The translations under genes were made by a program, and so were the position numbers. The notes under the pieces are model-generated. The model saw only the letters and a program-made list of their open reading frames with translations, was not told the origin of the DNA and searched no databases. A DNA stretch of 64,000 bases, taken from NCBI GenBank assembly GCA_002698425.1, contig NZXU01000027.1, positions 1-64,000 on the forward strand, in the 5' to 3' direction. The first letter of the stretch is position 1, and every line of letters begins with the position of its first letter. Of the stretch, positions 25,933-34,748 are shown piece after piece. Source of the stretch: Ahrensia sp. GTDB lineage: Bacteria; Pseudomonadota; Alphaproteobacteria; Rhizobiales; Rhizobiaceae.

Positions 25933-27342
25933 GTGGCCCTCAGCGACATCCACGCGGCCGAACGCAACGAGAGCGGCATCGCGCTGGCACTCGATATCCT
26001 GAAGCAGCGTTTCGGCGAGCGGTTCTCGACCGGCGAGGCACTGCGCCGCCAGCATGCCCACTCGACGACCTATATCCCGGCGCAACTGCCCGACGGCGTG
26101 GTCTTTGCAGACGATGCCGACGAGGTGCAGCAGGCGGTTCAGGTCTGCGCCGACCACAAGGTGCCGATCATCCCGTTCGGCACCGGCACGTCGCTGGAAG
26201 GCCATATCAACGCGCCGGCGGGCGGCATCTCGATCGATGTCAGCCGCATGAACCGGGTGCTCGCGGTCAATGCCGAGGATCTCGACTGCACAGTGGAGCC
26301 GGGCATCACGCGCAAGGCGCTGAACGACTATCTGCGCGACACCGGCCTGTTCTTCCCGATCGATCCGGGCGCGGACGCCTCGCTCGGCGGCATGGCGGCG
26401 ACGCGGGCGTCTGGCACCAACGCGGTGCGCTACGGCACGATGCGCGACAATGTCATCGCGCTCGACGTGGTGATGGCGAACGGGCGAAAGATCACCACGG
26501 CGAAACGGGCGCGCAAGAGCTCGGCGGGCTACGACCTGACGCGGTTGATGGTCGGCTCGGAGGGGACGCTCGGCGTGATCACCTCGCTGACGCTCAAGCT
26601 GCAGGGCATTCCGCAGGCGATCTCCGGCGGCGTCTGTCCGTTCCCGACGCTGGAGGCGGCGGCAAACGCCGTGATCATGACGATCCAGATGGGCCTGCCG
26701 GTGGCGCGCATCGAACTGGTCAACGCGCTGCAGGTGCAGGCGATCAACGCCTATTCGAAGCTCGACCTGCCGGTCTCGCCCTGCCTGTTCCTCGAGTTCC
26801 ACGGCACCGAGGCCGGTGTGAAGGAACAGGCGGAGACCTTCGGCGAGATCGCCGCGGAACTGGGCGGGTCCGAGTTCATCTGGTCGACGCGCGCGGAGGA
26901 GCGGCTGAAGCTCTGGCAGGCGCGCCATGACGCCTACTGGTCGTGCATTGCGCTGCGCCCCGGCGCCAAGGCGGTGGCGACGGATGTCTGCGTGCCGATC
27001 TCCCGGCTGGCCGAATGCATCGCCGAGACCGAGGTCGACATCGCCGAAGCGGGGCTGATCGCGCCGATCGTCGGCCATGCGGGCGACGGCAATTTCCATG
27101 TCTCGGTCCTGGTCGACGACACGAGCAGGGAAGAGATCGAGGCGCTGGAGAAATTCGTCGAGCGGCTGAACATGCGGGCGCTTGCGATGGGCGGCACCTG
27201 CACCGGCGAACACGGCATCGGCCAGGGCAAGATGCACTTCCTCGAACTGGAACTCGGCGGCGCGCTGGACGTGATGCGGTCGATCAAGACGGCGCTCGAT
27301 CCCGACAACATCATGAATCCGGGGAAGATCGTGCGCCTGTAG
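25933..27342 (+). CDS. FAD-binding oxidoreductase, D-lactate dehydrogenase (cytochrome) type
   Basis: 469 residues of the FAD-linked oxidase C group. The PCMH-type FAD domain shows PIIPFGTGTSLEGHI and LGGMAATRASGTNAVRYGTMRDNV; the C-terminal cap ends with GHAGDGNFH and GTCTGEHGIGQGK, the metal and FAD contacts of D-lactate/glycolate oxidases (GlcD/Dld). It would oxidise a D-2-hydroxy acid, probably D-lactate, passing electrons to a cytochrome or quinone. No glcE/glcF partner is nearby, which favours the single-subunit Dld type. GTG start with GGGAGA ahead. Confidence 0.85.
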   Translation: MALSDIHAAERNESGIALALDILKQRFGERFSTGEALRRQHAHSTTYIPAQLPDGVVFADDADEVQQAVQVCADHKVPIIPFGTGTSLEGHINAPAGGISIDVSRMNRVLAVNAEDLDCTVEPGITRKALNDYLRDTGLFFPIDPGADASLGGMAATRASGTNAVRYGTMRDNVIALDVVMANGRKITTAKRARKSSAGYDLTRLMVGSEGTLGVITSLTLKLQGIPQAISGGVCPFPTLEAAANAVIMTIQMGLPVARIELVNALQVQAINAYSKLDLPVSPCLFLEFHGTEAGVKEQAETFGEIAAELGGSEFIWSTRAEERLKLWQARHDAYWSCIALRPGAKAVATDVCVPISRLAECIAETEVDIAEAGLIAPIVGHAGDGNFHVSVLVDDTSREEIEALEKFVERLNMRALAMGGTCTGEHGIGQGKMHFLELELGGALDVMRSIKTALDPDNIMNPGKIVRL

Positions 27343-27454
27343 GCACTTGGCGTCGCTTCTGCCTTGATCTTGCCGCCGAGAGGCGCACATCATGGACCAG
27401 AGGCGGCGGCCCCCTCCGACAGCTTGACGATTCGCCGCTTCGGGGAGCAGAAAA

Positions 27455-30400
27455 CTGGCGCGGCTATTCGTCATTTTCGGCAGTTTCATCGTACTGGCGC
27501 TGATCACGGCGCTGGTGGCGCCGTATTTTATCGACTGGGACGCCTATCGCGCCGATTTCGAGAAGGAAGCGACGCGCGTTCTCGGCCAGACCGTGACGGT
27601 GTCCGGCCGAGCCAAGGCGCGGCTGCTGCCGTTTCCGTCCGTCACCTTCGAGGATGTGCGCGTCGGCGACCCCGAAAAGCCGATGGTCGTCGCCGACCGG
27701 TTCTCCATGGATGCCGAGCTGGCGCCGTTCCTGTCGGGCGAATTCCTGATCTTCGACATGCGCGTCGTCAATCCGACGATCGAGCTGGAAATCGACGAGC
27801 GTGGCATGCCGGACTGGTCGCTGCCGTCGGCGGGGCCGGTCAGCCCGGCGCGAGTGGTGCTGGAAAACGCCCGAATCACCAATGGCGCGATCACGCTGCA
27901 TGACCGGATCGACGGGCGCGACTGGGCGATGGACGGCATCAACGCGACCGTGTCGGCGGAAAGCTTGCTCGGCCCCTACAAGATCGACGGCAATGGCTGG
28001 ATGAAGACGACGCCGCTCGCCTTCCGGGTCAATACGGGGCAATTGTCGAAGAGCGGCTTTTCGCTTCGCAGCGTGCTGGAGATGGAGCGGCAGGGCATCG
28101 AACTCTCCGTCGACGGCAAGATGGCGGAGCCCGAGGATGCGGCGGCGGCGCCCTATAACGGCACCTTCACCGTGCGGCCGCTCGCCGGCATGTCTGACCG
28201 TCGCTACGTGGTGACCGGCGGGTTCGCGGCGTCGCCGCGGGCCGTCGAGATCGAAGAATATCGCGGCGAGTTCGGGCCGGTCGCCGATCCTTACGTGGTG
28301 AGCGGTTCGGCCGGGATCAGCGGCGGAGAGACGCCGCGATACCATGTCGAGGTGACCGGCACGCAGGTGACGCTGCCGGAAGCCGGGGCAGGGGCGGCCG
28401 GCGAGACCCCGAGCGGGCCGGCGATGCCTTTCGCGAAACGGCTGGAGGCGGTGCAGTCGATGCTCGCCGCCTTGCCCTTCCCGCCGATCCCCGGCAGTCT
28501 CGATGTCGACCTGCCGGCGGTCGTGGCGGGCGATACGACCATCCGCGACATCAAGCTTGTCGCATCGCCGGATACGTCCAAGGACGCCGATCCGCGCCGG
28601 CAATGGCGGGTGACCGATTTCGAGGCGCAATTGCCGGGCCGCACCACGGTCGAGGCGAACGGGCTGCTGCAATTGCCGCAGGCCGAGGCGGAAGAACCGG
28701 CACGTTTCGCCGGCTCGCTGGTCGTCGCTTCGCGGCAGCCCTCGGGCCTCGCCACTTGGCTGACCGGGTCCGCCGACGAATCCATTCGCCGGCTGGCCAA
28801 TGCCGGGGTCGCGGCCGATGTCTCGTTCTCGCCGGAACGCCAGACGGTCGATAACCTGGAGGTGATCCTCGGACCGGCGCGGATGCGCGGGCGCCTTGAG
28901 CGGGTTTCCGACCCGGCGCGGCGCGCGACGCTCGATATCGGGCTTTCGGGCGAGAATATCGATTTCGACGCGCTCGAGGCGCTGTCGGCGATTTTCATCG
29001 GCAAGGACGGGGCGACACGCTTCGCCGACCACGATCTCGACGTCAAACTCGATTTGTCGAAGCCTGATATTCGCGGGATTCCGCTGGAATCGCTGGCCGC
29101 GTCGATCCGGTCACGCGATTCGGACACCGAGATCGACCGGCTGTCCGTCACCGGATTGTTCGGCGCGTCGGTCTCCGCGACGGGCAGCCTCGACCGGCGC
29201 AACGACGCGCTGCATGGCGGCATCGACGCGACCATCGTCGCCGAGGACGGCGCCGGGCTGATCGAGGGGCTTTCGGCGCGTTTCCCCGATATCACCCAGT
29301 TGGCGCGGCTGCGCGCCATCGCCTCCAGGAGCCCGGATGCGTTCGGCGATACGCGGCTCGACATCGTCGGCTCCATGGCGCGCAAGGATGCGCTGTCGGG
29401 CGAGGCGAGCCTGTCGGTTTCGGGCGCCACCGGCGGGACGGACCTCTCCGTGACGGCGACCGCGACCGGCGACATGCTGGACCCGGAACGCACGGCGCTG
29501 ATGGTCAATGCGGCCTTCGACAACCCGCAGGGCGAAAAGCTGTTCGCGCAGACGGGCCTGCCGGTCTTCCCCGTCGAAAGCCCCGGGCCGCTCGCGGCGG
29601 AGGCGACGGTCGACGGCAGCCTGTTCGACGGGATGAAAACGACGCTCACTTTGACCGGCGGCGACGATTTGCTGGCGAGCCTCGACGGCGTGCTGACCTC
29701 CGACATCCTGTCGACCGGCTTCACCGGCAAGGCGCAGGTCGAGGCGAACGACATCGAGCCCTGGCTGATGACGCTGGGCTATGCCTTTCCGGGCACCGGG
29801 CTCGGCACGACGGCGGATATCAGCACGGCGGTTTCCGAGCGCGGCGGCAAATTCGTGCTGAGAGACATCGACGCCGTGCTCAACGCGAACCGGGTCACCG
29901 GCGAACTGACGGTCGCCTCGCCGGACGCGGTGCCGGTGGTGCGTGGCGAACTGGCCTTCGAATTTCTCGATGCCGGGCCGCTCTATGCGATCATCTCGGG
30001 CGATCCGGCCGCCTCGGTGCGTGTAGCCGATGGCGACGGGGCGCTGAAGACGGATTTCGGGCCGCCGATCCTGGCCGATCACGACGTCGAGGTGGCGATC
30101 ACGGCCGGCGAACTGACCTTCCCGACGAGCGGCGCGGCGGCGCTGGCCGGTTTCAAGGGCGATTTGATCTATCGCAACGGGGCGATGGAGGTGAACGACA
30201 TCACGGCCGAGCTGGGCGGTTCGCCGCTCACCGGGCGTGTCTCTATGCGGAACGACGCCGGCGCGGTTCTGATGAATGCGCAGCTGACGCTGGACGACGT
30301 GCCGGTTTCGCGGCTGGTGCCGCAAGCCTCCGACATCCTGTCCGGCAAGGCGCATCTGGCGCTGCAGCTCAACGGGAACGGGCGCAGCAACGAGGCGCTG

Positions 30401-31189
30401 ATCGGGTCGCTGACCGGATCCGGGGTGGTTTCGACCGGGGACCTGACGGTCTCAGGCGTGCGCGGCGACGGCTTCGCGGAGCTGATCGGCGAGGCCGATG
30501 CGATCGGTTACGGCATGCCCGAAGATCAGATGCGCGAGGTGGCCGCGGCGGCTCTGCTCGGCGGCGAGACAATCCTGCCACCGAAGGATTATCCGATCTC
30601 GGTCGCCAAGGGCGAGATCCGGATGACGAATGCGACTGCGAGAAGCGGCGACCTGTCGGTCGACCTGGACGCCTCGATGGATGTCGTGACCGGCGGGCTG
30701 ACGGGCCGGGTGCTGCTTTCGATCGATCCGGGCGAGGAGGTCGTTGCCGGACCGCAGCCGGAGATCGCGCTTGCCTTCAAGCCGGACGGGGAGGGCGGCA
30801 TCGCCGTGGACCGCGATTTCGGCCCGGTCACGGGTTACCTGACGCAGCGGCTTCTTGAAAAGGAACAGGAGCGCGTGGAGGCTTTGCAGGCGCGGCTGCT
30901 TGAGAAGCAGAGGCTGCGCCGCGAGGTTCTGCTGCTGCAATATTACAAACGGCTGGACGAAGCGCCGCCGCCCGCGCCGGAGCCCGATCCGCTGCAGTCC
31001 GACAGCGAGGATGCGGCGCTGCTGCAGCCGTTGCCGCCGGGCGAAACCGTGCCGCGGGCCGATCCGGCGGTAATGCGCAGGCAGGCGGCGGAGGAAGTGG
31101 CGCGGCGGTTTTCGACCGGCACGCTTGGCCGGGACGCCGCGGCGCGCGGCTCGAACCCGCAGATCATCGAGTTGAACGCACAGAATTGA
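27455..31189 (+). CDS. AsmA family outer-membrane biogenesis protein (apparent CTG start)
   Basis: A giant protein, about 1244 residues, of the AsmA/YhdP bridge-like type that spans the envelope and is thought to move lipids to the outer membrane. The N-terminal membrane helix (LFVIFGSFIVLALITALVAPYF) and the AsmA block (YFIDWDAYRADFEKEATRVLG, then ARLLPFPSVTFEDVRVGDP) are intact. No ATG, GTG or TTG lies in frame before the helix after the stop at 27425; the first usable codon is CTG at 27455, 7 bases after GGGGAG at 27442-27447. A GTG at 27515 would remove the helix. A coiled-coil-like region (about 1125-1160) precedes a proline-rich end. Confidence 0.82.
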   Translation: MARLFVIFGSFIVLALITALVAPYFIDWDAYRADFEKEATRVLGQTVTVSGRAKARLLPFPSVTFEDVRVGDPEKPMVVADRFSMDAELAPFLSGEFLIFDMRVVNPTIELEIDERGMPDWSLPSAGPVSPARVVLENARITNGAITLHDRIDGRDWAMDGINATVSAESLLGPYKIDGNGWMKTTPLAFRVNTGQLSKSGFSLRSVLEMERQGIELSVDGKMAEPEDAAAAPYNGTFTVRPLAGMSDRRYVVTGGFAASPRAVEIEEYRGEFGPVADPYVVSGSAGISGGETPRYHVEVTGTQVTLPEAGAGAAGETPSGPAMPFAKRLEAVQSMLAALPFPPIPGSLDVDLPAVVAGDTTIRDIKLVASPDTSKDADPRRQWRVTDFEAQLPGRTTVEANGLLQLPQAEAEEPARFAGSLVVASRQPSGLATWLTGSADESIRRLANAGVAADVSFSPERQTVDNLEVILGPARMRGRLERVSDPARRATLDIGLSGENIDFDALEALSAIFIGKDGATRFADHDLDVKLDLSKPDIRGIPLESLAASIRSRDSDTEIDRLSVTGLFGASVSATGSLDRRNDALHGGIDATIVAEDGAGLIEGLSARFPDITQLARLRAIASRSPDAFGDTRLDIVGSMARKDALSGEASLSVSGATGGTDLSVTATATGDMLDPERTALMVNAAFDNPQGEKLFAQTGLPVFPVESPGPLAAEATVDGSLFDGMKTTLTLTGGDDLLASLDGVLTSDILSTGFTGKAQVEANDIEPWLMTLGYAFPGTGLGTTADISTAVSERGGKFVLRDIDAVLNANRVTGELTVASPDAVPVVRGELAFEFLDAGPLYAIISGDPAASVRVADGDGALKTDFGPPILADHDVEVAITAGELTFPTSGAAALAGFKGDLIYRNGAMEVNDITAELGGSPLTGRVSMRNDAGAVLMNAQLTLDDVPVSRLVPQASDILSGKAHLALQLNGNGRSNEALIGSLTGSGVVSTGDLTVSGVRGDGFAELIGEADAIGYGMPEDQMREVAAAALLGGETILPPKDYPISVAKGEIRMTNATARSGDLSVDLDASMDVVTGGLTGRVLLSIDPGEEVVAGPQPEIALAFKPDGEGGIAVDRDFGPVTGYLTQRLLEKEQERVEALQARLLEKQRLRREVLLLQYYKRLDEAPPPAPEPDPLQSDSEDAALLQPLPPGETVPRADPAVMRRQAAEEVARRFSTGTLGRDAAARGSNPQIIELNAQN

Positions 31190-31193
31190 GCCG

Positions 31194-31421
31194 TCAACTT
31201 GCCGGGAAACGGCCTTTCAGCGCCTCGCCCAGAACGTAGAGACGCAGCGCCGAGGAGAGGTTGGAATCGCGGGGGCGGTTCTCGTCGATCTCGGCGATCA
31301 GCGAGGCGAGCGAACGGCCGTCCTCGTCGGCCGCGCGTTTCAGCAGGGCGAAGAAGTCGTCCTCGACGGAATAGCTGGTGCGGTGGCCGGCAATGGTGAC
31401 GGAACGCTTGCGGACCGGCAT
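31194..31421 (-). CDS. ribbon-helix-helix domain protein
   Basis: 75 residues: KRSVTIAGHRTSYSVEDDFFALLKRAADEDGRSLASLIAEID is the RHH pattern of a family often found beside sspB in rhizobia. RHH proteins are DNA-binding dimers, often autoregulators, but no antitoxin partner is here and the role is unknown. It starts 12 bases after the sspB stop on the same strand, so the two are probably cotranscribed. Its stop lies 4 bases from the converging AsmA stop. Confidence 0.8.
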   Translation of the reverse strand: MPVRKRSVTIAGHRTSYSVEDDFFALLKRAADEDGRSLASLIAEIDENRPRDSNLSSALRLYVLGEALKGRFPAS

Positions 31422-31433
31422 CGACCGGTTCGG

Positions 31434-31979
31434 CTACTTGTTCTTGCGGAAGGAATCGAGCGAGACGACGTCGGCGCCGCTGGACGGGGCCTTCTCCTCG
31501 TCGCCTTCCTCGGCGTCGTCGGCCTTCTTCGCGGATTTCGGCTTTTTCGGCAGCGGCGACGGTTCGGCCGGGACCGGCTCATCCGCGCCGGCGACCGGCG
31601 TCACCTCGAGCGGCGCGTCGGCGTTCTCGACATCGAATTCGAGCTCGAAATTCACAGAGGGATCGTAGAAACCGCGAATCGCGGAATAGGGGATATGCAG
31701 TTTCTCCGGCACGTCGGAGAAGGACAGACCCACGTCGAAGGCGTTCTCGTTGACTTCGAGATCCCAGAACTGGTGCTGCAGCACGATCGTCATCTGCTCG
31801 GGATACTGTTCGCGCATCCGGTTGGAGACCTTCACGCCCGGCGCGTTGGTGACGAAAGTGATGAAGAAATGGTGGTTGCCCGGCAGGCCCGTCTTGGCGA
31901 CTTCCGTCAATACTTTGCGGATCACGCCACGCAGCGCATTCTGCACGAGAATGTCATAGCGGATCATGTCTTCGGTCAT
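31434..31979 (-). CDS. sspB: SspB family ClpXP adaptor
   Basis: 181 residues. The folded part (about 1-125: IRYDILVQNALRGVIRKVLTEVAKTGLPGNHHFFITFVT, then LQHQFWDLEV) is the alphaproteobacterial SspB substrate-binding domain. The acidic, lysine-rich linker ends in SLDSFRKNK, the short C-terminal tail expected to dock on the ClpX N-domain. SspB tethers ssrA-tagged, stalled proteins to ClpXP for degradation. The ssrA gene itself lies about 120 bases upstream on the same strand, a functional neighbour pair. The downstream RHH gene is 12 bases away. Confidence 0.9.
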   Translation of the reverse strand: MTEDMIRYDILVQNALRGVIRKVLTEVAKTGLPGNHHFFITFVTNAPGVKVSNRMREQYPEQMTIVLQHQFWDLEVNENAFDVGLSFSDVPEKLHIPYSAIRGFYDPSVNFELEFDVENADAPLEVTPVAGADEPVPAEPSPLPKKPKSAKKADDAEEGDEEKAPSSGADVVSLDSFRKNK

Positions 31980-32101
31980 CGCTTTTCGTCCGGCCCTCGG
32001 GAAAGAACGTTATCGGATAGTGATGTGCTTTTTTCCCGGCGGCAGGTCAAGAGGCTCGGCGCAACAGGGCTGCGGCGAATGAACTTAATGACGCAGTAAG
32101 G

Positions 32102-32420
32102 GAAAGTGGAGGCTTCTGTTGCCAGGTGCCTCCGAACCCCGCCTAAGAGTGCGAACCCTTAGGAGTTCAAGTGAAGCTGTCGCGCTGCTTACGCGGCGAG
32201 ACGTGCTTCCGCATAGTTGTCGTTTGCAACTACAAGTTTGACCCGATAACGGCGGTATCATGCCGGACAAAAGAACGATCTTTACACCCTCGTCGATCCT
32301 GTTTCGCCCCCATCACAAGCGGCCCTTGCCGGCAGTTTGTGGTGGAGGCGCCGGGTACCGCCCCCGGGTCCGAATGGCTTATTTCATCGCCAGTTTATTG
32401 TCATAGCCGGTTGCCCGGCA
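32102..32420 (-). ncRNA. ssrA: transfer-messenger RNA, circularly permuted two-piece type
   Basis: On the minus strand the acceptor piece comes first and ends in ...CGCCTCCACCA (CCA at 32342-32340) with a T-arm-like hairpin before it. A 28-base spacer follows, then the coding piece starts GGGGGCG at 32311. GGGGGCG and CGCCTCC pair as a 7-bp acceptor stem with a G3-U70 wobble, the alanine identity pair. The tag frame, complement of 32227-32189, reads ANDNYAEARLAA and stop, the rhizobial tag. Two stem-loops follow (CCTAAG...CTTAGG; GGAGGC...GCCTCC near 32110). tmRNA rescues stalled ribosomes and adds the degradation tag. The ends (32102, 32420) are estimated to within about 10 bases. Confidence 0.93.
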
Positions 32421-32426
32421 GGAATG

Positions 32427-32455
32427 CATATAGCGATTTCCGCGCGCGATTTCAA
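32427..32455 (-). promoter_or_regulatory. sigma-70-type promoter of ssrA
   Basis: Minus strand: TTGAAA (complement of 32450-32455), a 17-base spacer, TATATG (complement of 32427-32432). Transcription should start about 7 bases on, near 32420, just ahead of the tmRNA acceptor piece. Box quality and position both fit a strong housekeeping promoter. Confidence 0.7.
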
Positions 32456-32579
32456 AGGGTCCGCTTGACTTTGCACGCCCGCGACCAAACATGATCGCAC
32501 GGACGCGGACAGAGGCGATCCGGGGGATCACATCCGAATTCGGCGTCATTTCGGAGCCATAGAGGGAAGGAACCGGCGG

Positions 32580-32891
32580 ATGAGCGAATATCTGGACGAT
32601 GTGAAGCGTTACGACGCGGACGCCAGCGCGGAAAAGGTCGACAGGATCGTCAAGCATCTGGGCATCGCGCTCAGGAGCCGCGACGCGTCGCTGGTGTCGT
32701 GCTCCGACCCGAGCGAACTGGACCGCGTGCGCGAGAAATGGTGCAACAAGAAGCTCGGTTCGACCAATGACGCCGGCGCCGACGAGATCATCGCCCGTGT
32801 CTGCTCGGAGATGAGCGGGGATCGGAACAAGAACCGCGTCACTTTCTACTATCTGGTCGCAAAATACATGGGCAAGCTCAGCGATCTCTGA
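32580..32891 (+). CDS. DUF2853 family protein
   Basis: 103 residues, soluble. The pattern YLDDVKRYDADASAEKVDRIVKHLGIALRSRDASLVSCSD, then NRVTFYYLVAKYMGKL, is the whole DUF2853 family, which is about this size in alphaproteobacteria. The function is unknown. The ATG follows GGAAGGAACCGGCGG, giving a fair ribosome site, and the reading direction diverges from ssrA. It is monocistronic, converging with the LysR gene 14 bases away. Confidence 0.87.
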   Translation: MSEYLDDVKRYDADASAEKVDRIVKHLGIALRSRDASLVSCSDPSELDRVREKWCNKKLGSTNDAGADEIIARVCSEMSGDRNKNRVTFYYLVAKYMGKLSDL

Positions 32892-32905
32892 TCGCCGGCC
32901 GGCGG

Positions 32906-34096
32906 TCAGTCATCGAGTTGCTGGCGCAGGATGGCGAGAAATTCACCCTGCAGGCGGGTCGGATGCCAGTTGGCGCGCGTGGTGATTCCCACCTTGCGGG
33001 CGGTGAAGTGCAGCGGCACGGGCAGCGCCGTCAATAATCCCATCTGTTCCTCGTAGAGAATGCGCCGGCGCGACATGAGCGTCAGCCGGTCGCTTGCCGC
33101 GAGCAGGGCGCGGATGACGACCAGCGACGAGGATTCCACCAGACCCGGCGGCGGGCGCCCGTCGAACAGTTTCTCGAAATGGACACGCGTCGGCGCGCCG
33201 CGCCGGGGTATGACCCAGGGATAATTCGCCAGTTCCGCGACGCTTATGTCACCGCGTCCCGCGAGCGGATGGCCGGCGCGCGCCATGATCGACAGGCTGT
33301 CCTCCATCAGCGGCGTTTCCTGTACGTCGCGTTCGCGCGTCTTGCCGCGCAAGGCGCCGATCATGATGTCCAGTTCGCCGCGCCGCAGCGCGTGAACGAG
33401 GATCTCGTACTCGCCCTCGATGATCTCGACTTCGGCTTCCGGCATGCGGCGGCACAGTTCCGCGATGGCGTTCGGCAGGATGTCGGTGCGGGCAAGGGGC
33501 TGCGCGCCGACCACGACCTTGCCGCGCTCGAAACCGCGCGCCTCGAGGAGGTCCTCGAAGGCTGCGTCTATCTCGCGCAGCGCAAGGCCGGACAGCCGTG
33601 CGACATCGGCGCCGAGCGGGGTTGGCTCAACCCCGTAGTTCAGCCGGTCGAAGAGCTTGGTCCCGATGATGTCTTCAAGCTCGCGGGTGGCGCGATGAAC
33701 GCTCGGAACCGAGATGCCCATATGCCGCGCGGCGGCGGAAAAGCCCCGGTTGTTGGCTACCGCCAGCACGGCGCGCAGATGCGTCATGGTGACGAGATTC
33801 TCCAGCCTGACGGCTTTCTGGCCGCGCCGCGCGCCGTTGATGCGCCGGCGCATCTGGGCGAGAGCTTCGAACATGCGCCGGATGCGCAGATTGACGATCA
33901 GGCCTTCCGCATTGAGCCGCATGCCCGTTCCGGAGCGATCGAATATCGGCACGCCGAACTGTGCCTCTACGCGCTTTAACGCCTGACTTATCGCCGGTTG
34001 CGAGACGCCTGCTGCTGCCGCGGCGGCGTGCGAACTGCCGGATTCGGCGATAAGCGCCACAGCTTTCAAATGCCTCAGATTCAGATCGTGGTTCAA
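32906..34096 (-). CDS. LysR-type regulator with two N-terminal HTH domains
   Basis: 396 residues, about 100 more than a usual LysR protein, because it carries two HTH domains: 5-64 (LRHLKAVALIAESGSSHAAA...SQPAISQALKRVE) and 104-163 (MTHLRAVLAVANNRGFSAAARHMG...SVHRATRELEDIIG). The effector-binding domain (about 193-390) follows. The protein most likely controls the divergent tct-amidohydrolase operon starting 190 bases away, with an aromatic or tricarboxylic inducer; no LysR box is obvious in the gap. Both HTH units look complete, so it is a tandem rather than a decayed copy. Confidence 0.9.
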   Translation of the reverse strand: MNHDLNLRHLKAVALIAESGSSHAAAAAAGVSQPAISQALKRVEAQFGVPIFDRSGTGMRLNAEGLIVNLRIRRMFEALAQMRRRINGARRGQKAVRLENLVTMTHLRAVLAVANNRGFSAAARHMGISVPSVHRATRELEDIIGTKLFDRLNYGVEPTPLGADVARLSGLALREIDAAFEDLLEARGFERGKVVVGAQPLARTDILPNAIAELCRRMPEAEVEIIEGEYEILVHALRRGELDIMIGALRGKTRERDVQETPLMEDSLSIMARAGHPLAGRGDISVAELANYPWVIPRRGAPTRVHFEKLFDGRPPPGLVESSSLVVIRALLAASDRLTLMSRRRILYEEQMGLLTALPVPLHFTARKVGITTRANWHPTRLQGEFLAILRQQLDD

Positions 34097-34286
34097 GGCA
34101 AGTCCCGTTGTGCGTGTATTGCCGGGCCGGAAACCGCACCATTTAGCAAAAACTTATCATCTGCGTTAGACTATTGATTTCCCGAACTGGCGGCAAGCGC
34201 ATAGCGTCGGCTTCAAGCAAGAACGACGCCTGAAGACGGTCCAGGACAGACGGGAGGAATGCGGTGCCGGAAACGGCGCAGGCCGC

Positions 34287-34745
34287 ATGCGCATAATGAC
34301 AGATCTCATCAAGTCACGGCTTCCGGACCTTGCCGCCTGCGGGGCGCTGGCGGCGTTCGGCCTCGCGGCGATCTGGATCGGGTCTGGCTATCCGATCGGC
34401 ACCATCAACCGGATGGGGGCGGGCTTCTTCCCGATCGCGGCGAGCGTCATCGTGGTGGCGCTCGCTGCCGCGGCGGCGGTCGAGACGCTGATGAACGAAC
34501 CTGTCAGGCAGCCTTTCAAGATCCGGCCCGTCATCTTCATTTCGGTCGGCATTTTCGTGTGGGCGCAGCTGATCGATTCGGTCGGGCTTATACCCGCCAC
34601 CTTTGCGTTGATCCTGCTGTCTGGGCTGGCCAAGCCACCCTTCAGACCGGTCTCCCTGATCATCTCGGCGGCATTACTGTGCGTCGCCGGCTACCTCGTC
34701 TTCGTATGGGGGCTGCAGATGCCTCTCACGCTGCTGGGGCGCTGA
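34287..34745 (+). CDS. tctB: tripartite tricarboxylate transporter, small membrane subunit TctB
   Basis: 152 residues, four predicted membrane helices (about 15-33, 48-66, 82-100, 108-145), as in the TctB subunit of TTT transporters. With TctA it forms the permease that takes up carboxylates delivered by TctC. ATG at 34287 is used; an ATG three codons later at 34296 is as plausible, since the good GGGAGGA site (near 34252) is far from both. Order here is B-A-C, not the common C-B-A. Confidence 0.85.
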   Translation: MRIMTDLIKSRLPDLAACGALAAFGLAAIWIGSGYPIGTINRMGAGFFPIAASVIVVALAAAAAVETLMNEPVRQPFKIRPVIFISVGIFVWAQLIDSVGLIPATFALILLSGLAKPPFRPVSLIISAALLCVAGYLVFVWGLQMPLTLLGR

Positions 34746-34748
34746 GCC

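Noticed and set aside
25372..27507. 711-codon minus-strand frame opposite the ClC end and the D-lactate dehydrogenase-type gene
   Set aside because: Arginine/histidine-rich shadow spanning two unrelated genes and their gap; no motif.
34264..34296. Ten-codon frame starting GTG with a good GGGAGGA site, its stop overlapping the second ATG of tctB
   Set aside because: It could be a coupling peptide for tctB, but nothing in its sequence shows regulation, and a distant ribosome site for tctB is a simpler reading.
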